Shown here one piece after another: positions 1-6,631 of a stretch of 9,050 nucleotides of DNA. Source of the stretch: Akkermansiaceae bacterium (GTDB lineage: Bacteria; Verrucomicrobiota; Verrucomicrobiia; Verrucomicrobiales; Akkermansiaceae); contig JACMMB010000243.1 of NCBI GenBank assembly GCA_014379305.1, positions 1-9,050 of the forward strand, written 5' to 3'. Below the pieces are notes generated by a model that did no database searches, had not been told where the DNA came from, and saw only the letters and a list, made by a program, of their open reading frames with translations. Numbering within the stretch: position 1 is the first letter of the stretch; the number at the start of each line of letters is the position of its first letter. Made by a program: the position numbers and the translations under genes.

Positions 1-68
1 CTGCGGTAAATACTTTCACGTCCAGGACCGTAAGGGGGTGCTTGTCTGGAGTCAACGCGCGACAGCAC

Positions 69-194
69 TTAACGATCCAAAGGGTGCCAAGCGGGCGGCG
101 GTAATGCATAGGCCAGTTTCCCTTTAGGCTCGGGGATGGGGCGGCCCAGGGCTTTGGCGGTTTCGATCCATTAGGCGATGACCACTTGTGCCCG
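69..194 (-). pseudogene. HicB-type antitoxin remnant (C-terminal piece, in-frame stop)
   Basis: Read on the minus strand, this stretch gives AQVVIA, then a TAA stop (171-173), then WIETAKALGRPIPEPKG followed by KLAYA and a proline-rich tail ending at a TAA (69-71). The pattern of a WIETA helix followed by LGRPIPEPKG is the typical end of HicB-family antitoxins of type II toxin-antitoxin systems, where the residue before the W is usually E or Q; one base change from GAA or CAA would create the TAA seen. No intact N-terminal part is found in this frame upstream. A related-looking piece (ELRA) sits in another frame near 195-205, so a frameshift is also possible. No HicA toxin is visible. It is best read as a decayed toxin-antitoxin leftover. 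The motif match is clear by eye, but the piece is only about 40 codons, so confidence is moderate. Confidence 0.5.
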
Positions 195-224
195 GCGCGG
201 AGTTCCTTGGCCATGGCTCTGGCG

Positions 225-908
225 TCAGACGTGTTTGATGAAGGCGGTGTAAATCTCGGGGGGGATGTCAAGCAGGCCGTAGTCTTTGGAGGAAACGAAG
301 AGCAGGCTTTGTTTGCCTTTTCCCAGCAGCTCGTTGTCGGTGCCGAAGATCTGGTGCTCGAGGGTGCAGAATTTGCGGTTGAAATCCACGACTTTGATTT
401 TGACGGTGATGGTGTCGAACTCGCGCGACTCGCGGACGAATTTGTGCTCGTAGGTGCGGGTGAGGATGTAGAACTTGGAGGTTTTGAGCTCGAATTCGGG
501 CATCACGGCTTTGAAGAACAGCTCGCGGGTTTTCCCGACGAACATGCCATACATTCCGAAATAGACGTTGCCGACGGAGTTGGTGTCGGCGTAGGTGGCG
601 ATCATGGAATAGACGAACCACTTGTCCTCGAAATGCCCCGCCAGATCGTGGGTTCCGAGCGGTGCGGCCACTTCGCTCCGGACGCCCGGCTTCGCCCCGC
701 CGGCGAGGGCTTTGATGGCCGGGATTTCAGCCGCCGCATCCAGCACCTGCTCGGCCTTTTCCGTGACCAGCCGGAGCAAATCCGTCGTCACCACCAGCCA
801 TACCACATAGACCAGCGGGAGCAGTGAGCCCAGATACATCAGAATATTCTGGTTCGCCAGATAGCCGAAGGCGAAGACGACCAGGCATAGTGAAGCCATC
901 GAAAACAT
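225..908 (-). CDS. Hotdog-fold acyl-CoA thioesterase domain protein with two N-terminal membrane helices; probable C-terminal half of an interrupted transporter fusion
   Basis: Translated from the first ATG, the product has 227 residues. Residues about 6-19 and 24-45 are hydrophobic and look like two membrane helices. A linker rich in A, E and K follows (about 46-90), then a 4HBT/hotdog thioesterase domain (about 98-205). The hotdog signature YADTNSVGNVYFGMY (106-120), followed by TREL (127-130), is close to the catalytic segment of YbgC and enediyne-type thioesterases; D108 would be the catalytic acid. Such enzymes hydrolyse acyl thioesters of CoA or carrier proteins. The ATG has no Shine-Dalgarno sequence. 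The frame is the same as that of the transporter upstream, separated by one TAG plus seven sense codons (QALPQIR). I therefore infer that this is the C-terminus of one larger protein rather than an independent gene. Separate translation from this ATG or readthrough cannot be excluded. The domain call is firm; the gene model is not. Confidence 0.75.
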   Translation of the reverse strand: MFSMASLCLVVFAFGYLANQNILMYLGSLLPLVYVVWLVVTTDLLRLVTEKAEQVLDAAAEIPAIKALAGGAKPGVRSEVAAPLGTHDLAGHFEDKWFVYSMIATYADTNSVGNVYFGMYGMFVGKTRELFFKAVMPEFELKTSKFYILTRTYEHKFVRESREFDTITVKIKVVDFNRKFCTLEHQIFGTDNELLGKGKQSLLFVSSKDYGLLDIPPEIYTAFIKHV

Positions 909-929
909 GCGGATCTGCGGCAGCGCTTG

Positions 930-932
930 CTA
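930..932 (-). other. In-frame amber (TAG) codon splitting transporter and thioesterase
   Basis: The minus strand reads CCG AAT TCC TAG CAA GCG CTG. The codons on both sides are in one continuous frame from 2105 down to 225, and this is the only stop between the two ends. The upstream part ends just after a membrane helix (…ARCFVPNS) and the downstream part resumes with further membrane helices, so the break falls inside what appears to be one membrane domain. CAG, TGG, TCG, GAG or a tyrosine codon would each be one substitution away. A GAATTC site lies directly beside the stop, so a cloning or assembly junction is another possibility. Confidence 0.6.
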
Positions 933-2105
933 GGAATTCGGAACAAAGCACCGCGCGATCGCCAGCGCCGCATAGCCCACGAAGAACGACGCATAGAATA
1001 CCATAAAATATTCCAGCTCCAGCTTGGCGAAATACCCGACCGCCGTGATCAGCCCGACCAGCATGAAGGTCGGGATCGGCGAGGCGACCATCTGCTTTGG
1101 AATGATCGAAAGCAGCATGTTCTCGCTTTTTTCCACATTCTTTCCGAGAAACCATTTGAGCGCCACATAGCCGCTGTCCAATGTCGTCAGCACGCAGATG
1201 CACAGGAAGGCGAAATAGGCCACCGGTACCCAACTGTTGCCTTGGAAGCCGCGGCTGAAATATTGCACCACCAGATCATGCGCATAGGAAAGCCCGTCCA
1301 GACCGGTGTGTGCCGGCGTAAAGCCTTCCCCCGCATTTCCCATCACCCACATCGCCAGCCACCCGTGGAACAGCAGCAGCAAAAAGAAAATCACTCCTCC
1401 GAAAATGTAACTCAGACGCACCGAGGTCTTTTCCCTGTGAATCTGGATCGCCCTCTGCCAATGCTGCAGATCCAGCCACGGTCCCACCAGCAGACCCACC
1501 ACCAGCGGCACCGAATATCCCCAGAAACGAGTCTGCGAATACCCTGCTTTTTCACCCATTCCGGCATAGCCCGAGCCCACTCCCCCCGGCTGCATATTGA
1601 AAATGATCCACCCGACGCATACCACCAGCAGCAACCCCATCAAGGCATGGCCTGCCTTGATTTTTCCAATCCCGAATTCCTCGCCAAACAAACATCCCGC
1701 CGCCAGCAAAACAAACACCACCATCACCATCGAGAGCGCCATCATCGCCCCGTTGCCGAGCTCCAATGGCATGAACAAGGGCACAAACATATACTTCACC
1801 AGCGCGAACACTGTCAGTGACAGGGCCACAATCTGGTATATATAGAAGATCAGCCTGAATGGCTGGGCGAACTTGTCGAAAAACAGCGCCAGCGATTCCT
1901 GCCCTCCCGGGTGACGTTTCGCCACTACCTCGGTCAGCACTCCGAACAACATCAGGCCAAGCGCGTTCGGAACCGCGAACATCAACAGCCCCGGCATTCC
2001 GAACATGAATGAAATCTGCACACTGAAAAACAAACCCAGTCCCCACATCCACGCCAAGGCCACCGAGTTCCCCCATAACAAAGCGTTCAGCCACCGCAAA
2101 TTCAT
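930..2105 (-). CDS. SSS-like (sodium:solute symporter fold) membrane transporter, probably truncated by an amber stop
   Basis: From the chosen start (MNLRWLNALLWGN) the product is 391 residues and almost entirely membrane helices: about ten hydrophobic segments near residues 16-36, 40-61, 83-106, 120-140, 153-171, 194-213, 230-255, 293-320, 344-362 and 364-386. The segment GPWLDLQHWQRAIQ (208-221) resembles the 'DQxxWQRA' region of SSS family transporters such as urea and solute symporters, and LTTLDSG (306-312) lies where that family has a conserved Ser/Asp-containing sodium-site helix. The substrate cannot be told. I chose the ATG at 2103-2105 because the longer frame up to 2192 adds a polar leader unlike a membrane protein and would overlap the divergent gene. 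It is preceded by GGTGGGAA, a possible weak ribosome binding site. SSS proteins usually have 12-14 helices; the two missing ones, plus a thioesterase, lie in the same frame beyond the TAG. The membrane-transporter call is firm; the exact family is likely but not certain. Confidence 0.7.
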   Translation of the reverse strand: MNLRWLNALLWGNSVALAWMWGLGLFFSVQISFMFGMPGLLMFAVPNALGLMLFGVLTEVVAKRHPGGQESLALFFDKFAQPFRLIFYIYQIVALSLTVFALVKYMFVPLFMPLELGNGAMMALSMVMVVFVLLAAGCLFGEEFGIGKIKAGHALMGLLLVVCVGWIIFNMQPGGVGSGYAGMGEKAGYSQTRFWGYSVPLVVGLLVGPWLDLQHWQRAIQIHREKTSVRLSYIFGGVIFFLLLLFHGWLAMWVMGNAGEGFTPAHTGLDGLSYAHDLVVQYFSRGFQGNSWVPVAYFAFLCICVLTTLDSGYVALKWFLGKNVEKSENMLLSIIPKQMVASPIPTFMLVGLITAVGYFAKLELEYFMVFYASFFVGYAALAIARCFVPNS

Positions 2106-2162
2106 TTCCCACCCAACCGCCAATCCATCGTTTCCGCAAGTCCCATCGATACGCTTCCGCCC

Positions 2163-2834
2163 ATGAAACGCCTCCCCACTCGCAGCTCCCATCCGCTTCG
2201 CACTGCCTTGCCGGTCGCGGCATTATTTATCCTCACGCCTTCCCTGTCATCCCAGACCCTCACCACCCCTCGCCTGAGTTGCGAAATCACCAACACAGCC
2301 GCCCTCACCACCCTCACAGCCAGACCCAGGAACTCCGAAGCCGCCGTGACCTTCCGCATCGATTGGCTGAGTGGAAACGATCTCCCCTCACGCTTTCAAA
2401 ATCTCCCCATAAAAAACCACTCCCTCACCTCGACCCACCTGCTCGGCAAAACCACCCTCACCCGCACCATTCTCGCCAGCCAGACCGCCGATGCGATCTT
2501 CATCCACATCCGCGCCGATCAACCCGGCCCCGTCCATTTCACCACCCGTTTCATTTCCGAAGACCCGGTGGAAATCCACGACCGCCGCCAACTGATCCTC
2601 AGCGGGAAAAAAATCCACGCCCACGCCTGGGTCCTGCCCTTCGAGTCCGATGTATCCGACGACGGCAAAACCATCACCCTGGCAGGAGAAGGTGAAGCCC
2701 TCATCATCCTCAACCTCACCGCCGACCCGGAAACAGCTCCCGTTTCCCAAACCCTCACCCGCCTCGGAAAAATCCACGACCCTGCCCACACCCCCCCCGG
2801 CCCTCATGTGATCTGGCAGGCACTCAAGCCGTGA
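2163..2834 (+). CDS. Secreted protein resembling the N-terminal beta-sandwich of GH95 fucosidases (lone domain)
   Basis: The product has 223 residues. Residues 1-31 form a signal peptide: basic start, hydrophobic ALPVAALFIL, then SLSSQ. The mature part is beta-rich. GKTTLTRTILASQTADAIFI (95-114), followed by HIRADQPGPVHFTTRF (115-130), parallels the 'TYTREVFAS…VIVVRLTADKPG' stretch of the N-terminal domain of GH95 (alpha-L-fucosidase) and related GH65N_2 proteins, and DDGKTITLAGEGEALIILNL (166-185) matches the following 'GEDEALLLLAA' part. GH95 enzymes are about 750-800 residues, with catalysis in an (alpha/alpha)6 barrel that is absent here, so this protein is unlikely to be an active fucosidase. 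It may be a carbohydrate-associated or orphan domain. The ATG follows CCGCCC directly, with no Shine-Dalgarno. It is divergent from the transporter, with 57 bases between starts. Its codons are rich in ACC/CTC, like its neighbours. Confidence 0.6.
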   Translation: MKRLPTRSSHPLRTALPVAALFILTPSLSSQTLTTPRLSCEITNTAALTTLTARPRNSEAAVTFRIDWLSGNDLPSRFQNLPIKNHSLTSTHLLGKTTLTRTILASQTADAIFIHIRADQPGPVHFTTRFISEDPVEIHDRRQLILSGKKIHAHAWVLPFESDVSDDGKTITLAGEGEALIILNLTADPETAPVSQTLTRLGKIHDPAHTPPGPHVIWQALKP

Positions 2835-2849
2835 CGTCCGTTTCTTACC

Positions 2850-2870
2850 TGAAGTTTATAGTTTGAAGTT
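2850..2870 (+). promoter_or_regulatory. TGAAGTT direct repeat with a -10-like hexamer, upstream of the PpiD-like gene
   Basis: In the 77-base gap before the chaperone gene, TGAAGTT occurs at 2850-2856 and again at 2864-2870, so the two copies are 14 bases apart. TATAGT (2857-2862), one mismatch from the sigma70 -10 consensus, lies between them. No convincing -35 box is found at 16-18 bases. The AT-rich patch stands out in very GC-rich DNA and is the most likely promoter or operator location for the chaperone-TPR-metG cluster, but support is weak. Confidence 0.25.
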
Positions 2871-2911
2871 GCGGGTTTCCCCACTTTACTCTCCCGCCCA
2901 GCCACCGACCC

Positions 2912-4558
2912 ATGATTGAAAATCTCCGCAAATACACAGGCGTCATCGTCGTCTCCATCGTCCTCGTCCTCATCGGATTTCTTTTCATGGACACAGGCAG
3001 CATGCGCGGTTCACAAGGCGGCTCCCCATTCCTGAAAATCGCCGGCCGCAACTACACCGACAAGGATTTCCAACACCTGGGCGCATCTCCTTACCAGCTC
3101 ATTCAGAGTCTCGCCCAGTCCGGCGATTTCAATCTCTATACCTTTCTCTTCACCCTCGCCGGTGATGCCCAATCCCAGGATCAGGCCGTCATAAACTTCT
3201 TCACCAACCGCATCCTCCTCCGCACCGCCAAGGCGGAATTCGGCATCTTCCCCGGCGATCCTGAAATCGATTCTTTCATCCGCAAGCTCCGCGCCTTCGC
3301 CAGCCCGGAGGGCGATTTTTCCCAGGAAAAATATCGTGACTTCATCGAAAAAAGCATCGGCCGTCTCGGTCTTACCGAGGGCGATCTCCGCGAGCTCGCA
3401 TCCGACATCCTCACCCAGCAAAAGCTTGTCGAAATCCTCGGCTCGGGCCTGGCGCCGGACCGCCAGGCGATTGCCAAAAAAATCGCCATCGAGAACCAGC
3501 AGATCCGCGTCAACCTCGCCCGTATCGACATCGACCCTATCGAAGAGAAAATCAAACCCTCCGATGAGGAGATCAAACTCCACTGGGAAACGATCCAGGA
3601 CGCTTTCAAGACCGAGGAAAAACGCAAGTTCACCTACTTCATCGCCGCCCCCACATTCGAGCCCGAGCCTGCCGAGATTCCCGCCCTGGCAGCCGAAGCC
3701 ACTGCGGAAGCCAAGGCTGAATTTGAAAAACAAAAAGCCGACCGCTCCGCAAAACTCGCCGACGCCCGGCGCAAGGCCCAGCTCATTACCGATGAAAAAA
3801 TCGACGACTTCCTCTACCAACTCGAAAGCCAGAAAAGCCTGAGCTTCGAAGATCTGGCGAAAAAAGGCGGCTGGGAACTTGTCACCACCGAAGCCTTCCC
3901 GCTCAGCGCGCCTCCCGAAGCGCTCAAGGTAAGCCTCCGCTCATCCAGCACGGAAGGCAACGCCGCTTCCGAACTTTTCCGGATGCAGGCCACTGCGGAT
4001 CCCTTCTCGAAAATCTCCCCCGCCATTGCCGTTGGCGAAAACCAATGGCTCATCGCCCGCCTCGACGAGACCGAGAAATCCCGCGACCAGACCTTCGCCG
4101 AAGCCCGCGCCGAAGCCCGCGCACAGCTCATCGCCGAGAAAGCAAGCGCCGCACTCAAAACCGAAGCTGAAGCAGCGACGGAAAAAATCAAAGCCGCCAT
4201 CGCCGCAGGCAAACCCTTCGCCGAGGCTGCCAAAGCGGCGGGCATCACCACCGAAGTCACTGCAATCCCGGCAGTGAACACCGCCTACAAAGCTGACCCC
4301 GCGACCGCCCCCTCGGCACTCTTTGCCGCCGTCAAATTCACCGATCCCGGCACGCTCGCTGACCCGATCATTGAATCCGATCGCGCATTCATCGTGCATG
4401 TCGAAGCCCGCGAGGTCGTGAAACAGGAAGACGCGAACACCGCCATCGAGGCACAGGTCAAGCAAGCCACCGATTCCAACAAAATCACCGCCTTCACTTC
4501 CTGGCTCACCGCTGAAAACGAAGCCGCCGACGTCAAGACGCTTTACAAACAACCTTAG
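2912..4558 (+). CDS. PpiD/SurA-like membrane-anchored periplasmic folding factor
   Basis: The product has 548 residues. A short cytoplasmic start (MIENLRKYTG) is followed by one membrane helix (about 9-26), which anchors the rest in the periplasm. FLKIAGRNYTDKDF (40-53) opens a SurA-N-like helical chaperone domain, about 40-210, as in PpiD ('…kIgd..it..eF'). Residues 253-295 are an A/E/K-rich, probably coiled helix. The region about 300-390 sits where the PpiC rotamase domain lies in PpiD, but I see no clear match to its conserved residues, so isomerase activity is doubtful. The C-terminal half (about 385-445) is again Ala/Glu/Lys-rich helix, resembling the PpiD C-terminus. E. coli PpiD is 623 residues. 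By family, the role is to help newly exported proteins fold near the Sec translocon. The start is supported by the anchor helix; it has no Shine-Dalgarno and is preceded by CGACCC. It is followed by a TPR gene and metG on the same strand. Confidence 0.75.
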   Translation: MIENLRKYTGVIVVSIVLVLIGFLFMDTGSMRGSQGGSPFLKIAGRNYTDKDFQHLGASPYQLIQSLAQSGDFNLYTFLFTLAGDAQSQDQAVINFFTNRILLRTAKAEFGIFPGDPEIDSFIRKLRAFASPEGDFSQEKYRDFIEKSIGRLGLTEGDLRELASDILTQQKLVEILGSGLAPDRQAIAKKIAIENQQIRVNLARIDIDPIEEKIKPSDEEIKLHWETIQDAFKTEEKRKFTYFIAAPTFEPEPAEIPALAAEATAEAKAEFEKQKADRSAKLADARRKAQLITDEKIDDFLYQLESQKSLSFEDLAKKGGWELVTTEAFPLSAPPEALKVSLRSSSTEGNAASELFRMQATADPFSKISPAIAVGENQWLIARLDETEKSRDQTFAEARAEARAQLIAEKASAALKTEAEAATEKIKAAIAAGKPFAEAAKAAGITTEVTAIPAVNTAYKADPATAPSALFAAVKFTDPGTLADPIIESDRAFIVHVEAREVVKQEDANTAIEAQVKQATDSNKITAFTSWLTAENEAADVKTLYKQP

Positions 4559-4618
4559 CTCAAAGCGCCGCGCAACAAGCCGCCCGCTGGTTATCCCGTC
4601 CCACCTGAATCTCCAGCC

Positions 4619-4969
4619 GTGCCCACCGATGACCTCCAGACCCTCTTCGATGACGCCAGCGGCCACCTCGCCCTTGGCGAACTCGACCATGCAATCGTCC
4701 TCTACCGCCGCTGCGTCGAGCTCGATCCGGACTATTTCGATGCATGGCACGCCCTCTCCATGGTCCTCCTGAAAACCGACCGGCTCAAGGAAGCCCTCGG
4801 CGCTTCCCTTCAAGCCACCTCCCTGGAACCGAACGACCTCCTCGCCTGGACCGCCCTCTCGCAAGTCTACGTCCGCCTCGGCAGCATCCCCGAAGCCGAG
4901 GACGCGAAAGCCAACTCCCGCATCCTCGCCCTCGGCGGAAAAATCCTCCGTCCTGAAAACCGAACCTAG
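4619..4969 (+). CDS. Small TPR-repeat protein
   Basis: The product has 116 residues, reading from a GTG start. It is made almost wholly of tetratricopeptide repeats: about 5-36 (…LALGELDHAIVLYRRCVELDP), 39-72 (…AWHALSMVLLKTDRLKEAL…SLEP) and 73-104 (…AWTALSQVYVRLGSIPEAEDA). The typical TPR residues W/A/L/G…A…P are present in each. There is no signal peptide or membrane segment, so it is probably a cytoplasmic protein-interaction adaptor; no partner can be named. The first ATG in frame lies well inside (the M at residue 48), within repeat 2, so the GTG is needed to complete repeat 1. It sits 60 bases after the chaperone gene and 18 bases before metG, on the same strand, which suggests co-transcription with metG. 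Confidence 0.8.
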   Translation: MPTDDLQTLFDDASGHLALGELDHAIVLYRRCVELDPDYFDAWHALSMVLLKTDRLKEALGASLQATSLEPNDLLAWTALSQVYVRLGSIPEAEDAKANSRILALGGKILRPENRT

Positions 4970-4987
4970 CCACCAGCAAACTTTCCC

Positions 4988-6553
4988 ATGTTTTTCCTCA
5001 CCACCGCCATCGACTACACCAACGGCTCACCCCACATCGGCCATGCCTACGAAAAAGTCCTTGCGGACGTCATCGCCCGCTATCACCGCCTCACCGGGGA
5101 GGAGGTTTATTTCCTCACCGGAGTCGATCAGCACGGCCAGAAAGTCCAGCAGACCGCCGAGAAAGAAGGCGTCAGCCCCGAGGAGTTCGTCAAACGCACG
5201 ACCGGGAAATTCTCCCGTCTCTGGACGAAACTCGGGGTCGAATACGACGGCTGGGCCGAAACCACCGACGTCCGCCACAAAGCCTGCGTCCAGTCCATCC
5301 TTTCCAATCTCTACACCAAGGACCAGATCTACAGGAAATCCTACAAAGGCCATTACTCCGTCCGCCAGGAACAATTCCTTACCGACCGCGACCGCGACGC
5401 CACCGGAAACTTTGGTCCCGAGTGGGGCGAAGTCACCGAAATCGAGGAGGAAAACTACTACTTCAAGCTCTCCGAACACACCGATTGGCTCAAATCATTT
5501 CTCGAAGGCCCCTTGGAAACCATCCTCCCCGCCTTCCGCAAAACCGAGCTCCTCAATGCCATCGACCGCAACACCGGCACCGACCTCTGCATCTCCCGCC
5601 CCAAGGAACGCCTCCGCTGGGGCATCGAAATCCCTTTCGATGCGAACTTCGTCACCTATGTTTGGTTCGACGCGTTGATCAACTACATCTCCTTCATCGG
5701 CTTCACCCCCGACTCCTCCCTCCCCGTCTTCGACGATGTCTGGACCGACCGGCCCGTCCACATCATCGGCAAGGACATCATGGTGCCCGCCCACGGCATA
5801 TACTGGTTCGCCATCCTCCATGCCCTCGGCTTCACGGATGAAAAAATGCCCCAGCTCCTCGTCCACGGCTGGTGGAATATTCGCGGTGAAAAAATGTCCA
5901 AGTCCCTCGGCAACATCGTCGATCCCGATCAGCTTGCCGACACCTTCGGCACCGAAGCCCTCCGCTATTACCTCGTCCGCGACATCCACACCGGAAAGGA
6001 TTCCGATTTCGATCTCGACCGCCTGGTCATGCTCTACAACACCGAGCTCGCCAACGAATTGGGCAACCTTTGCAACCGCGCCCTAAACATGAGCCAGCGC
6101 TTCACCGACGGCATCATCTCCCCCGGCGGTCCCCTCACCGCCGATGATACCAACCTCCAGCAATCCCTCATCGATACCACCGCCGCCTATCGCAAGGCCA
6201 TGGACAATCACGAGATCTCCCAGGGTCTCGAAGCCCTCAACCGCCACGTCGTCCACTGCAATCAATACGCCGAGCGCATGAAACCCTGGGAGCTCAACAA
6301 AAACCTCCAGAGCAAGGACCGCCTCGCCACCGTCCTCCATCACCTCGCCGAGTCCGTCGCCCACTGCGCCGTCCTGCTTTCCCCCATCCTCCCCGGGGCT
6401 GCCGTAAAACTCGCCTCCCAGCTCAACCTCGCCACCCTTTCAAAGCTCAAGCTCGACGATCTCAAATGGGGCCTCATCCCCCTTCACCACGAAATCAACC
6501 CACCCACCCCCGTCTTCCCCCGCATCGAAGTGAAAGCGGTCGAGGAAACCTGA
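4988..6553 (+). CDS. metG: Methionyl-tRNA synthetase
   Basis: The product has 521 residues and charges tRNA(Met) with methionine in the cytoplasm. The class I motifs are clear: HIGH at 16-19 in GSPHIGHAYEKV, and KMSKS at 302-306. Other family blocks are WFDALINY (226-233), GKDI (261-264), the stem-contact and anticodon-binding helical domain (NTELANELGNLCNRALN) and PWELNK. The connective-peptide region (HYSVRQEQF…GPEWGEVTEIEEENYYFKL) has no cysteines, so it belongs to the MetRS group lacking zinc-binding knuckles, as in many non-enteric bacteria. The C-terminal EMAP/Trbp111-like tRNA-binding domain found in the longer (about 670-residue) E. coli-type enzymes is absent; the protein ends after the anticodon domain, like other short MetRS. 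The start (MFFLTTAIDYTNG) matches the usual family N-terminus. There is no Shine-Dalgarno; TTTCCC precedes the ATG. It ends a probable operon with the TPR and chaperone genes. Confidence 0.97.
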   Translation: MFFLTTAIDYTNGSPHIGHAYEKVLADVIARYHRLTGEEVYFLTGVDQHGQKVQQTAEKEGVSPEEFVKRTTGKFSRLWTKLGVEYDGWAETTDVRHKACVQSILSNLYTKDQIYRKSYKGHYSVRQEQFLTDRDRDATGNFGPEWGEVTEIEEENYYFKLSEHTDWLKSFLEGPLETILPAFRKTELLNAIDRNTGTDLCISRPKERLRWGIEIPFDANFVTYVWFDALINYISFIGFTPDSSLPVFDDVWTDRPVHIIGKDIMVPAHGIYWFAILHALGFTDEKMPQLLVHGWWNIRGEKMSKSLGNIVDPDQLADTFGTEALRYYLVRDIHTGKDSDFDLDRLVMLYNTELANELGNLCNRALNMSQRFTDGIISPGGPLTADDTNLQQSLIDTTAAYRKAMDNHEISQGLEALNRHVVHCNQYAERMKPWELNKNLQSKDRLATVLHHLAESVAHCAVLLSPILPGAAVKLASQLNLATLSKLKLDDLKWGLIPLHHEINPPTPVFPRIEVKAVEET

Positions 6554-6562
6554 GCCTCGTCC

Positions 6563-6590
6563 CCGCCAGCGGCAGGCGCGGTGATTTTTT
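6563..6590 (+). terminator. Possible weak intrinsic terminator after metG
   Basis: Ten bases after the metG stop, a short GC-only inverted repeat (CGCC at 6564-6567 with GGCG at 6575-6578, or CCGC at 6563-6566 with GCGG at 6578-6581) is followed within a few bases by a run of six T (6585-6590). The stem is only four base pairs and the two pairings compete, so this is a weak case. Position and the T-run support it. Confidence 0.3.
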
Positions 6591-6595
6591 GCAGG

Positions 6596-6623
6596 TTGTC
6601 TTCTCCCGGCACACGGCTATAAA
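6596..6623 (+). promoter_or_regulatory. Sigma70-like promoter for the GWI-repeat secreted protein
   Basis: TTGTCT (6596-6601, four of six to TTGACA) and TATAAA (6618-6623, five of six to TATAAT) are separated by 16 bases, directly after metG and in an otherwise GC-rich gap. The -10 box ends only eight bases before the ATG at 6632, so transcription would start within a few bases of the start codon. The mRNA would then be leaderless or nearly so, which fits the missing Shine-Dalgarno. Confidence 0.45.
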
Positions 6624-6631
6624 TCCCGCCC

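Noticed and set aside
186..827. Long plus-strand open frame (213 codons) opposite the thioesterase
   Set aside because: It is antisense to the hotdog domain, whose conserved motifs are clear. The product is an Asp/Gly/Val-rich sequence with no recognisable domain, as expected from the complement of a GC-rich gene.
927..1820. Plus-strand open frame of 297 codons, His/Gln/Arg-rich
   Set aside because: It is antisense to the transporter; its composition is a by-product of hydrophobic codons on the other strand.
2106..2192. 29-codon N-terminal extension of the transporter up to an ATG at 2192
   Set aside because: The added residues are polar and unlike a membrane protein start, and would overlap the divergent secreted-protein gene; MNLRWLN is the better start.
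4099..4125. Short direct repeat (GAAGCCCGCGCC type) in the chaperone gene
   Set aside because: It simply encodes the EARAEARA helix and is not a mobile or regulatory repeat.
3011..4864. Long minus-strand open frames opposite the chaperone and TPR genes
   Set aside because: The plus-strand products have clear PpiD-like and TPR features; the antisense products are Gly/Phe/Glu-rich without motifs.
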